Assembly: GCA_025093985.1 (NCBI GenBank)
Contig: JACAAK010000003.1
Location: 4,216,001 to 4,280,000 of the forward strand
Source of the DNA: Calvatia gigantea
Taxonomy: Eukaryota > Basidiomycota > Agaricomycetes > Agaricales > Lycoperdaceae
DNA: 64,000 nt
Reading direction: 5' to 3'
A program made the position numbers and the translations under genes. Shown here one piece after another: positions 1-10,158 of this stretch. The notes under the pieces are model-generated. The model made no database searches, was not told the DNA's origin, and was given only the letters and a program-made list of their open reading frames with translations. Positions within the stretch are counted from its first letter, which is position 1. Each line of letters opens with the position of its first letter.

Positions 1-557
1 GTACGTGCATGGTAGACGGTTCAGATTTACAGGTTAAGCTCCAAGCCTCAAGCATCGCGGCTAGCGTTATGGTCTCGAGTCTGAAACAGTTGGGTTTTCA
101 ATCAGAATTCGTTGCAAAAGTAGCTTTGCAAGGCGGTTATTCAAGCCGTCCAGCTCTAAACAAAGAATAAATCTCGGCGCGGTTGGCATTGTTTGGGTCC
201 CTATCCCATGGTGCTAATTGCGGCTTCTTGCGATCGTGTACCGGATCAGGAGCCAACAAGAGCTGCATCATAGAATGAAAGTGATACATCAAACAGGCTT
301 AGCCCATTTTCCCAAGCATCAGTGATTCTCTTAGGCGACTCAAGAATGACTCTTATGGTAGCGAAGGTATCCTGGTTGGCTCCTTGCTACTTGGGGCCAT
401 ATCAAGGATTTTTATCCTTGTGGTGATTGGAGAAAATTATAATACGGTGGCCTATGCTGGACGGGTAGTGCTCGGGTTCTATATCATCCATCAAAGCTCT
501 CACCAAGGGGTTTCGTAAATTGTTTTCTTAAAAAAAAGATGGCATTACGGTCGCTGT
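1..557. other. no gene recognised
   Basis: I see no coding pattern, splice-bounded exon or repeat that I can support here. The stretch lies just beyond the point where the DBR1-like relic on the minus strand stops being recognisable, and it may be old intergenic DNA flanking the duplication array. Confidence 0.5.
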
Positions 558-762
558 CGCAGGGTGGAATCACGAGACGGGCGCTCTGTATTTATGCAGA
601 ATGGCCATACAGTTGCAGGTCAGCATGATTCCTGATGGCTTGGAAGTCCCCGCAAATCAGCAAGAGGTTAACTTTGTAGTTGTGTTGGACCTCCAGATCC
701 CGAATATGACGGTAGATTTCGTCGAGGTGGCCGTGGCAACACCCTTCGACCGCGACTTTCAT
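558..762 (-). pseudogene. DBR1: 5' fragment of a DBR1 (lariat debranching enzyme) pseudogene
   Basis: Read from the ATG at 762-760 on the minus strand, the first exon of an RNA lariat debranching enzyme is obvious. It opens with [15 protein letters not shown], followed by [18 protein letters not shown], the metallophosphoesterase start with the Asp/His metal ligands. DBR1 opens intron lariats in the nucleus. Just after this motif the frame is broken by one base. The expected continuation (MAILHKYRA, compare KYRALGG in the second copy) is found in another frame and then stops. No middle or C-terminal part follows, so this is a dead stub. About 110 bp upstream of the ATG is also shared with the longer DBR1 relic at 3.7-5.0 kb, showing that both come from one duplication. 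Confidence 0.85.
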
Positions 763-1896
763 CGTGTCCCGGATCGCGTACTTGATTCGTTGCGAGTTTT
801 GTTTCGGAGACAACCCCTGCAAAGTTTCGTGGACTGCGGTGGCCAGATATTGGGGCCGGCCAAGTTGCAAGGCGGCTTTACCTCGCCGATTTCCCCTGAG
901 TCAGATGAGCCATTATTGATGTGCCGGAGCCGGAATGACGGCCGCTGCCAGTGCAACGAAACAAATACCCGTTCCTATTAAATGAAAGGTCCCTGAAGTA
1001 TACTTACGAAACCCGAACCCTCGTCACCACCGTATACCCTACTCAGGTCCGAAGTGTGCAGCGTGTCTCCGTGTTGTATTATTTTGGCACGTAAATAACC
1101 TCAAAACTATTTTGACAACGATTGAGAGCTATTTGGAATATGCTGCTGAGTCCAAATGCTTTCACTGGATTTAACCCGGTTGAGGACTGGTACTGCCTTC
1201 CTCTGTTGGATGAAGCGGCGGTGGACATCCATGACGGAGATATGTCAACGCTAGTTTGCATCAAACCCAAGATTAGAACTTGCTAAGATTGGTACGTGAC
1301 CTGCGAGCTCAAGCCCAAGCATGCAGTAAAGTTCATCATACCTTAATGTGTGCCCCAAAAACAAAGAAACACTATTCATGCTTGGGGGGATCCGATCCTC
1401 AATTTCCAGTTTCCCAAGTGTGACTGATGAATGCACAAATACTAAAGTATCTCCCTGGTGCAAATGCACTGCTACCAGTATAGCCCATCATTCGTAGCAC
1501 CTCTGCACAAAACCCCTCACAAGTGGTGCCGGCTCGTGAGGAGAAAAGATCCTAGATAGCCCACAAGCGACAAGCATCTAAATGCACCCAAATATACGCA
1601 TGCCCCTAAGCTGCATGTCCTTGCACAGTAGCGGAACTGCCTAAGTCTCCCTTAGGACTTCGGGGATACGGATGACATTTTCTAGGTTTGTATGATCTTC
1701 CCAGGCGTCCAGCATTCCTATCTCCCGAGTTAATAGTGTTAAGTGATTCGGGTTTCAGTTATTTAGAATAGCGGGTGCAAAGCTTAGGCGGGTAGTGGTC
1801 CACAGGATAAAAGGACCAGGAAACGGAGACACCAAATAATCATCGCCGGATCCCCCCCATAACTCCCAGCGCTACTCAGCTCTCCCCTTTCTAAGA
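763..1896. other. intergenic spacer between divergent DBR1 relic and seven-TM gene, unit 1
   Basis: No gene is supported. The spacer is recognisably similar to 5033-6025, the matching spacer of unit 2. Shared stretches lie just upstream of the DBR1 start and just before the seven-TM ATG. It therefore holds the old promoter region between two genes pointing away from each other. Confidence 0.6.
1805..1814 (+). promoter_or_regulatory. TATA-like element GGATAAAAGG, seven-TM copy A
   Basis: The 10-mer GGATAAAAGG lies about 85-92 bp upstream of the ATG of seven-TM copy A. The same core is found at about the same distance before copy B (5932-5941) and, with one extra A, before copy C (62459-62469, minus). 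Conservation among diverged paralogues suggests a core promoter element. Confidence 0.5.
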
Positions 1897-3097
1897 ATGC
1901 CGGGACGTGGGTTACTGCCACTCCAACAGAGTGTAGCTATTATGTTCACCGTTGGCATCCTTTCTGGCCTTTATGTAGCAACAGTTGGTTTTGCCAATCG
2001 CTGGCTACTTTTCTCGGATGAGGGATGGAGGCTTAAAAGGCAAATCCACTGGTTAATGGTCGTCATGACTAACGTGTTGGCCACGCTAATCCTGACCGAT
2101 ACCGCGCTGACTGTCCGGATACCAATGGCTCAATCGTCCTTTGTCGATAGTGGCCATAGACCCGAGGAATGGATCAACATCCCCGGGAATGCTATCGTGG
2201 GGGTAGGTTTCTAGAAATCGTTGAACGGAACACGGACTGACCATCTTGTGGTGAATAGGGTTTGCTAGCTAATTTAGTCGCATTGCTAGCAGATATTGTC
2301 ATGGTACGCTTGTCTGCGCGGTACAAAACTAGTGTCTAAATGTTGCCCTTTAAGATGTATCGCCTCTGGGCTGTTTACAACAAGAAGCTATGGATCATTT
2401 GTTTCCCGGTTTTCCTGTGGCTTAGCGGAAGTCGTTTGTACGGCCTTGCAAGTATTCCTTCAGGTCGTGCATATCCGCAACCCAAATTTTGGCCCCTACC
2501 AATGGAGAATATCGGTAAATATGGTCGTGGGGCCTGGGATCGTGCTCTCCCCGTTCTGGGCCGCAAACATAACGTTGAATGGATATTGTATAGGTTAGTT
2601 CATCTGGCGACGACTCGGAGAAGGGAAGCTGGCACTGACAAATCTCTACGTCCAGGTCTGTTAATCTGGCAAATCCGCAGAGCGTCCAAACGATCTGGGG
2701 ACAACTCAACTACAAGAAGTCTGCGATTCCTCATCCGCATTCTCATGGAATCTGGTGCTTTGTATCTGAGCATAAGTCTTGCGTATTTCTTAGTGTGGTT
2801 TGGCAACAATGATTTCGCGATCTATATGCTTGGAGCGATAGTGAGTCTTTGGGGCGGTTTTTGGCCCATGGCACGAAGCTAATGGTCAGGACTTACAATT
2901 CCATCATATAGAATACGAGTGTGATTGGGATTGCGTTCAATCTGATTTTGATTCGGATAGCTCAAAACAAAATGAAAGATGAGGAGACTTGTAATTCAAA
3001 GATAACAGAGATTATCTTCAACTCGCAACAGATGGTATCCATCGAGGCTCACAGCAGCGTTGACACCCATCCAGCGGCGGATGGCCATCCTGAGTAA
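1897..3097 (+). pseudogene. seven-TM family membrane protein, copy A, one frameshift
   Basis: Five exons can be laid on the intact copy at 61.2-62.4 kb: 1897-2202, 2259-2303, 2355-2593, 2656-2840 and 2912-3097, all with GT..AG introns at the same positions. The protein has about seven hydrophobic segments and ends in a short polar tail. I do not know the function; such Agaricomycete families are usually annotated as hypothetical. Exon 3 has one extra G near 2431 relative to copy B, which shifts the frame inside the third or fourth membrane segment, and a 3-nt insertion further on. Without that base the gene would read through to the TAA at 3095-3097. A single-base sequencing error cannot be excluded, but copy B is also broken. 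The DBR1 stub lies divergently upstream. Confidence 0.75.
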
Positions 3098-3433
3098 GCC
3101 AGATTACACTCTACAGAAAATGAAGCTTACGGTCTTGTCACAGCTCCGACGAGACTCTGAAAACCGGGTCTATTGGGCGCTGCCACTGGGTGATTGGTAA
3201 CGGTGAGGAAGGGGCGTAGGGCGGTAGAGAAGGGGCATAGGGAAGTGAAGATGCAATCGTGCGGGTGAGAACGCAATAAATTTGGCGACCTTGTGGCGTT
3301 ACCGGCGCCAGATCCCTATGTCCATAGTTTGTTCCCAAATCTTAGCACCGTGGAATGTTGGCAGCGGTCCCTAATCCAACATATATATAAATACGTCCCA
3401 CTTAAACTTTTGGTTTCGTTCTTGACGCCCCCC
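3098..3433. other. spacer between seven-TM copy A and F-box fragment
   Basis: No gene. The spacer contains a short block around 3179 (core CACTGGGTGATTGGTA) that recurs near 7515 and 9928 before the other two F-box copies. A TATATATAAATA run lies at 3382-3393, about 40-50 bp before the F-box fragment ATG. Confidence 0.55.
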
Positions 3434-3675
3434 ATGCGAAAGTACCCACACATTTCAATATTCTCCCATTTTCCGATTGAGCTGGTCGGTGAAAATGTAC
3501 GTTGATCCGGAATCAATGAGCTGAAGATACTTCGTCTTTTATCAAAGCAGACAGGAAACGTAGCAACGAGGGGACTCTATGATACGATTGTCCTTCAGAC
3601 CGTGGTATGCCTCAGGACCTTGACCTACGGGACAAGATGTGGCAGACTGCGTGAAGAGGACCGCAATGTATGCCT
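3434..3675 (+). pseudogene. F-box gene fragment, copy 1
   Basis: Starting at the ATG at 3434 the sequence matches the first exon of the F-box genes at 7763 and 10159 (MRKYPHISIFSHFPIELV). It carries a premature stop after about 23 codons (a TGA where the other copies read TCC or TCT), small deletions and no later exons. Similarity ends at about 3675, exactly where the 3' end of the minus-strand DBR1 relic begins. The fragment was therefore cut by the duplication breakpoint and is not functional. Confidence 0.8.
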
Positions 3676-5032
3676 AGTCTTCATATAGATGAAAATACTT
3701 TGTAGACTCTCGACGACCCACTGCATAGCACCCGCAACCGCAGCTCGTGTCTGTGCTTTGTCAGGGGATGCCGGCTGTTGATAGGTGGCGGAGACCACGG
3801 GTGGAACTAGCGCACGATAGCGGGCCATTCGGGGTCGATTTCGAGGATCGTAGGACTCATTTGTAGATGTTGGTATATCGATGACCTTCAGATACAGATG
3901 AATATTCAGCAGCGAGTTTGGGGAGGAAAGAGCGGTTGACAGGCCTCAAGGAATTGGCGCTTGGGTAAGCATTTGTTGAGGGAGAGGAAGTGCGTCACTT
4001 GAACTTGGGACGTTTCGGGTGGGGGTGTGACCGCGCAGGAGCTGCTGGCCGGAGATCGTTAACGACGTCTTCTTCGTCCTCTGGCGTAATTTCTTCTGGA
4101 TTTGTTTGGATGGTGCCAGTACTGTCGCAGCCGCGTGTGACGTTTGCGCCTCAGTGGTTCCAGCCGCAGGACCACCAAATTCATTATCGTCGATGATGAT
4201 CTCGTCAGGACTAACGCGTGAGAAGGGAGCTGAGGTCTCCATAGCCTATAGGGTTCGACGGATTGAGGCCAGTCATGTGAGAGGAAGATTGTAGGCTGGG
4301 TGGGCTGTCAGATGTCGTGAAGGTGAGGTAGAGAAAGACGGGTGAAGAATGCACCAGTGATATAACCGATGGATGTTGAATTTGCGTACGTGATATAGCT
4401 TCGGAGGGAGCTTGGTATATACGGTAGCCGTTTATAGTTGCCTGTGGATCATTATAACCGGTCTCAGGGTATTCGGGATAGGTAGACTAGTAGATACTCA
4501 CCTTGATGGAAGTCGTGACCTTTGAAAATGCCCCGACGCGCCGGCAATGTGGAGCCCATTTACTCTCACACACCCCACATGACTGAGAAAATATATGTTG
4601 TGTGCAAGCCAGCCGCCATGGTATCTGTAAATGTGAGGAATATGATACTAAGGAAAAATTAAGGTGAAACACACAGCTGAAGCTCCCACATGTAAGTTTG
4701 AAGCCCCATGGTTTCCTCCAATTACGGCAGTCAAGATTGACGCAGTCTTCTCGACGGTGTAATACCTAGATCACCACACATATTTATATTAGGACAACAC
4801 AGGGGTTTCTGAGCACACACACACACCTACTTGTAAAACCCACCTAGCGCTCTATATTTTAGGGGACGGTCATACATTGTAGGTCAGCGTGATTTCTAAT
4901 GGCCTGGGAGTCGCCGCAATCAGCAGGTCAACTTTGTAGTTGTGTAATACGGTGTTGGACCTCCGGATTCCGAGTATGACTGTAGATCTCATCGAGGTGG
5001 CCGTGGCAACAGCCTTCGACCGCGACTTTCAT
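3676..5032 (-). pseudogene. DBR1: DBR1 RNA lariat debranching enzyme, near full-length pseudogene
   Basis: From the ATG at 5032-5030 downwards, DBR1 landmarks appear in the right order but in shifting frames. They are: [30 protein letters not shown]; an exon with VIGGNHGASN (4695-4721), where the family has GGNHEASN; LAHNIYFLSHVG plus VRVNGLHIAGASG (about 4537-4615); IFLSHDWPQSVE (4254-4290); SPDEIIIDDNEFG (about 4160-4215); THFLSLNKCLPKRQFLEA (3942-3995); and DPEWPAIVR (3810-3836). The segment that should carry the WWFSAHLH metal motif is missing between 4254 and 4215. Several one-base shifts and stops interrupt it, for example a stop right after DPEWPAIVR. It cannot encode an active debranching enzyme, so a working DBR1 should exist elsewhere in the genome. 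Confidence 0.9.
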
Positions 5033-6025
5033 TGGGTTCTGGATCCCATGCCTAATTCGTTGCGATTTTTGTTTCGGAGATGATTTTTGCACAGATTTGT
5101 GGACCACGACAGTCCACCAGGTTGAAATGCAAATTCGCTTTGCCAATTTCCCCTGAGTCACATGACGTTGATGCTAATTCACCTCGCCAAGTCTTATACC
5201 GGCCCTAGAACCGTTTCGCCATCAATTTGACAGCTATCTGGAACATGTTACAGAATCAAATGGACCCACCGGACCTAATCTGGTTGAGGGCTGGTATTGG
5301 AGTATCACCCCCTTCTCTGTTGGCCGAGCGGTGGTGGACATCCTGTTTCTTGATGGAGATATGTCAACACTACTTTGCATTAAACCCAAGATTAGAACCC
5401 ACAAAAATTAATGCACAACCTGCGAACTCTGGTATACAGTAAAGCCCCTCGGATCTTATTGCCTGCTTCCAAAAAATGAAATTACAGATTACGTCTGACT
5501 CCATCCTCAATTTTTTAGTTTCTCGAGCGTCCCTGATGAACGCACAGAATGCTAAAATATTTTCTTCGTGCAATTGCACGGCCGGTATAGCCCATCACGC
5601 GTAAAATCTGGGTACAAAGCCGCTCACACAAGTGATGCCAAGTTATCCAATCCGTGAGGAGAAAATGCCCTAGATAGTCCACAAACGATAAGCTTCCAAA
5701 TACATCCAAATATCCATATGTCCCGAAGCTATTTGTTCTCGCACAGCAGCGGGATTGTTGTGCTTCCTTAAGATTAACAGTATACGGGCTGATATGCCGT
5801 CTGGTCTTCTCGAGTGTCCAGCATCCGATCCAACAATGTTCCCACTTCTCAGGTTGATGGCGATTTGGGTTTCAGTTATTTGGAAGAGCGGATGCAGTAC
5901 CTTCGGTGGTAGCCTTATCCTGTAGTCCACAGGATAAAAGGACCAGGAGATGAAGGTGCGAAATAGCCACCACCAGATTCTCCTCCCATAAGACCCAGCA
6001 CTACCCAGCCTCTCTCCTTCCGAAA
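5033..6025. other. intergenic spacer, unit 2 (duplicate of 763-1896)
   Basis: No gene is supported. It aligns by eye with the spacer of unit 1, including the TATA-like stretch shortly before the seven-TM ATG. Confidence 0.6.
5932..5941 (+). promoter_or_regulatory. TATA-like element GGATAAAAGG, seven-TM copy B
   Basis: This is the same 10-mer as before copy A, about 85-94 bp upstream of the copy B ATG, followed in both by ACCAGG. Confidence 0.5.
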
Positions 6026-7207
6026 ATGCCGAGACAATTGCTCCAACAGAGCGTAGCTATTACATTCACCATTGGCCTCTTTTTTGGCCTCTATGTGGTC
6101 ACAGCTTGCTTTGCCAATCGTTGGCTACTTTTCTCGGATGAAGGATGGAAGCTTAAAAAGCGAATCCACTGGTTAATGGTCATCATGGCTAACGTATTAG
6201 CCGTGCTTATCCTGACTGATGCCGCATTGAGTGTTCGGATACCGATGACTCAATCATCCTTTGTCGAGAGTGGCCATAGACCCGAGGAATGGATTGAACC
6301 TCCTTGGGAGGCTATCGCAGGGGTAGGTTTCTAGAACCATAAAACGAGGACATAAACTGACCACTCCATAATGAATAGTGTTTGCTAGCCAATTTAATCG
6401 CGTTGCTAGCAGATATCGTCCTAGTACAGCTTATCTGCTAATGTGCGCGACGGACCACTGTCTGAATGTTGTCTTTTCAGATGTATCGCCTTTGGGTTGT
6501 TTACAATAAGAAGCTATGGATCATTTGTTTCCCGGTTTTCCTGTGGCTTAGCGGAATCGTTTGTACGGCCTTGCAAGTATTCCTTCAGGTCGTGCACATT
6601 CACAACCCAAATTTTGGCCCTTACCAATGGGCGGCAGTAAATATGGTCGTGGGACCTGGGATCGTGCTCACCCCGTTCTGGGCCACGACCATAGCATTGA
6701 ATGGATATTGCACAGGTTAGTACATCACCAGGAAGGGGGAAGCTGTTCCTGATGGCTTTCCGTGTCCAGGCCTATTAATTGGCAAATCTGGAGAACGTCC
6801 GAGCGATCTGAGGACAAGTCAGCTGCAAGACATCTTCGGTTTCTCATCCGCATTCTCATGGAATCTGGTGCTCTGTATCTGAGCATTAGTCTCGCGCACT
6901 TCTTTGCGTGGTTCGGCAAGAGCAGTTTCACAATCTATATGCTTGGGGAGATGGTGAGTTTTTGGAGCGACTTTCAGCTAGTGCACAAGGCCGACTGATA
7001 CTTATTATCCCATTATATAGAATGGGAGTGTGATCGGGATTGCATTCAATCATGATTCTGATCCGTACAGCTCGAAACAAAATGGAGGATGAGGAGGCCC
7101 ATAATGAAGAGACAACGGAGATTGTCTTCAACTCGCAACAGATGAGATCTATCGAGGCTCACGTCAGTGTTGACACCCATCCAACGGTGTACGGGAATCC
7201 TGAGTAA
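6026..7207 (+). pseudogene. seven-TM family membrane protein, copy B, two frameshifts
   Basis: Exons 6026-6322, 6379-6423, 6481-6715, 6770-6953 and 7021-7207 match copies A and C in position and phase. Exons 1-3 are intact and read as a polytopic membrane protein (QQSVAITFTIGLFFGLYVV, then MYRLWVVYNKKLWIICF). Exon 4 is 184 nt instead of 185 because one base is missing near 6778 (ATTGG where copy A has ATCTGG). Exon 5 has one extra A near 7051. The two shifts do not rescue each other because stops lie between them. No other acceptor restores the frame. The function of the family is unknown to me. Confidence 0.75.
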
Positions 7208-7762
7208 GCCAGGTTATACTCTATCAAAAATGAAGCTCACAATCTTGCCACAGTTCCAACAGAACCAAGAAGTTCAGCGAGAACCCCAGCAAAAGCTCCG
7301 TGTAAAGAATGGTTAATGAATACTCATTACTTCCCGGCATCATGTTTCTGGCCGTATCCGAGTCTTTGTAGTAATTTTATGTCTGTATTTAAAATCTGGC
7401 TGAGTTACGACTATCACTAGACTCGGATAGTGGGAACGGGAATAGGCAGGTGGTAATGTCTTCTCACTGCGTATGGACTGAGTTGGACAAAGGGCAGTCA
7501 CCCAACGGCAGCCCTGGTGCTACCACTAGGTGATTGGTAGCTTAGATAAAAAATGGACGTAGGGAGGTGAAGATGCAGTGGCGCATACAATGCCCTTAGT
7601 ATGGTGTTGCCGGCAGTCAAATGCCATGTGTCTATGTTATGTTCTTAAATCGTAGCATTGTGGAATGCTGGCAGAGCGCCTAATCCAACTTATGTATGAA
7701 TAAGCGCCTACAACTGGATAAATCACCCACTTAAACTTTTGGTTTCGCTCTTGACGCCCCCC
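7208..7762. other. spacer between seven-TM copy B and F-box copy 2
   Basis: No gene. It carries the block CACTAGGTGATTGGTAG near 7515 shared with the other units. The would-be TATA box before the F-box gene reads TATGAATA near 7693 instead of TATAAATA as in copy 3. Confidence 0.5.
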
Positions 7763-9327
7763 ATGCAGAAATACCCACCCACCTCAATATTCTCCCATTT
7801 TCCGGTCGAGCTGGTCGATGAAATTGTGCATCATTCCGGAGTTAGTGAGCTGAAGGCACTTTGTCTTGTGTCGAAGCAGATAGGGAACGTAGCAACGAGG
7901 CGACTCTATGATACAATTATCCTTCAGACCGCAAAACACGCTGTAATATGCCTCAGGACCTTGGCCGCAAGACAAGACGTGGCGGACTGTGTGAAGAGGA
8001 TTGCAATGTATGTCTGGCACTTTTTGTTACTCGGCCTGGGCTAATCAAAGTCTCCACTTCTGCCTCTCTTTGCTACCGCCTTTATGCGTTATTTTTTTTG
8101 TGATATACTGGGTTTACGACGACAACCGCGCGTATACCATGTTTCTACGATTTGGGTGGCAGTGAAATACCCAGTCGCGATCTTTTTCAAAGCTTCTACA
8201 AACTTACCAAAATGGCTCTTAAACGCACAATCAATCTCACAGCACTTGGGATCACGAAAATGGACCCTCTCCTCGCACTTCTCATTGATATACCCTTCCC
8301 TCAACTCGTCGAGATCAAACTCCCATACGCGCCCTCACTCACACCTTTCCTTCAAAGCCACCGACACACACTTAAAGCTATCACTGTCGAAAGCCCTGAC
8401 AGGGTCAGCCAGCAACATTACCCAGTATTGTACTTTAAGAGTGTGGAAATGCCCGAGTTATTGATGTTTGTGGGTCCGGGCACGGTGGTTCCATTTGTGA
8501 TACCGAAAAGTCAAGTGAGTTATTTGACGGTATGTTTGGACCTGGGGTGTGAAAATCCCGAGGAGGTCGCGAGGTGTATCGCGGAGTCTAAAAGAAGTGT
8601 TGTCGGGATGGACAACCTCACGGTCGGATGGAACCCAGCATTGTTGGGGATAATTGGAATGCATATGCCAAGGATGAGATCTTTAAGAATAAGAAGTATG
8701 TGTTCTTTGGCAATGAGAGAAGTAGTGGAGGTTTGTGTTTGTCGAGTTTATGGCTCCCCGATTTCGGCTAACATGAGCAACACAGGAATCTTTACTTTGG
8801 TTGGAAGTTGGGCTCAAGATGTTTGAATGCTTGCACACATTGACTATCAATCTGGTCTTCAACCCGTACCAGTATCAGGTATCGGACCTGGACAGGGAAT
8901 ACATGTTCATTCAATGGTGTGGCTCTTTCTTGCCAACGCTAACCTTTTGTACACTGCTGAGTGCATATCTACCTTTTTTCTGCTTGTATACATCAATTTA
9001 TCACTCATCACAGGTAGCACGAGGTGGAAGAGAACCAATGGCAACTATTGGTTCCCTATTATAGACCCCACCCAGCAGTGGCTCCGGCGAGTAAGGGTGC
9101 AATGGGTCATCAGGTCATTCCAGGTTGGGAGATATCCGAGCGATTTATTTCCTGAGATCTTGGGTGGGGTCGACCTCAGTGCTTTTGAAGAGTTGATTTT
9201 TGAGAATCAGGCTGAAGAGGAGGAATGTGACGAAGGTGAGGAGGAAGGTGAGGGAGGCGAGGAAGAAGGCGAGGAAGACGAGGGTACAGATTGGAATGAA
9301 AGTGAGGCCGACATTGGCTCTGACTAG
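7763..9327 (+). CDS. F-box protein, copy 2 (intact)
   Basis: Four exons, 7763-8007, 8163-8730, 8786-8960 and 9014-9327, give an uninterrupted 433-residue protein. Residues about 8-50 form an F-box-like helix set (FPVELVDEIVHHSG, then LKALCLVSKQIGNVATRRLYD), the part that binds Skp1 in SCF ubiquitin ligases. The middle has Leu-rich beta/alpha stretches typical of the substrate side, and the last 50 residues are a strongly acidic Glu/Asp/Gly tail ending in WNESEADIGSD. I chose the first in-frame ATG; the codon at the start of the open frame is TTG. The acceptor of intron 1 could also be at 8174, which keeps phase. The substrate is unknown. It is the only undamaged copy of three in the array. 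Confidence 0.75.
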
Positions 9328-10158
9328 GATAGTGAAGGCGGGGACCAGAAGTAGTGTCAATGCCCATCCGATATTGTACAGGCACGCTGAGTGATATAGG
9401 TTATACTCTACCAAAGACACAGAAGCGAAGCCCACAGTCTTGTTGGGTGCGGTTTTGATGGGACCCTGGACTTCATCATAAATCCCAGCAAAAGCACTGG
9501 AATGTATACCATTTGGTTCCTGCATCATGTTTCTGGCCATATCTTTATAATTTTATGGTTGCAACAAATTACATAAAAGTCCAGTTGGACCGTGGCTCTC
9601 ATTTGACTAAGATGGTTTAGGCCTCTGTAATCAACTGACAGTTGGTATGGCTCTATGAGGTGAGGGCTACCTCTTCTGGGGGTGGTGTTGGCACAGGGAT
9701 TGGACGTTGGGGTTCGTTGTAAGCACAGACTCATCGATAGTAAAATGGAAATAGCCCGCAGTTCCCTGTGTCCTCTAAATACGTACGGACCGAGTCAGAC
9801 AAGAAGCGGGTAGGCAGCCCCGGTGCTAATATCTCTAACTCCTTGATTTGGGGTGGTAAGGATTTTGTTCTCGAATAATATCAGGGTCTAGACTCCACAG
9901 CCACGGAGCCGGGCCCATGGGCGCTACCACTAAGTGATTGGTAAAGATGAAACATGGACGTAGGGATGTGGTGAATGCAAGAAATTTGGCGCCCTGGTGG
10001 CGTTGCCGGCGTCAAATACCATGTGTCTATGTTCTGTTCTTAAATCGTAGCATTGTGGAACGTTGGCGGAGCGCCTAAATCCAGCATGGGTATAAATAAG
10101 GGCCTACAACTGGATAAATCACCCACTTAAACTTTTGGTTTCGTTCTTGACGCCCCTC
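9328..10158. other. spacer of unit 3 with remnant 3' flank of a lost seven-TM gene
   Basis: Positions about 9385-9545 resemble the DNA just after the stop codon of seven-TM copies A and B (GGTTATACTCTAC at the start, a CATCATGTTTCTGGCC block at the end, compare 7211-7355). There is no seven-TM coding sequence before it; instead the F-box gene of unit 2 ends at 9327. This shows a third unit whose DBR1 and seven-TM parts were deleted. Confidence 0.55.
10091..10098 (+). promoter_or_regulatory. TATA box before F-box copy 3
   Basis: TATAAATA lies about 61-68 bp before the ATG at 10159. The same place reads TATATAAATA in the copy 1 fragment and TATGAATA in copy 2. Confidence 0.45.

Noticed and set aside
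9145..9540. 131-codon minus-strand hydrophobic open frame
   Set aside because: Antisense of the acidic F-box tail (Glu codons read as Leu/Phe on the other strand).
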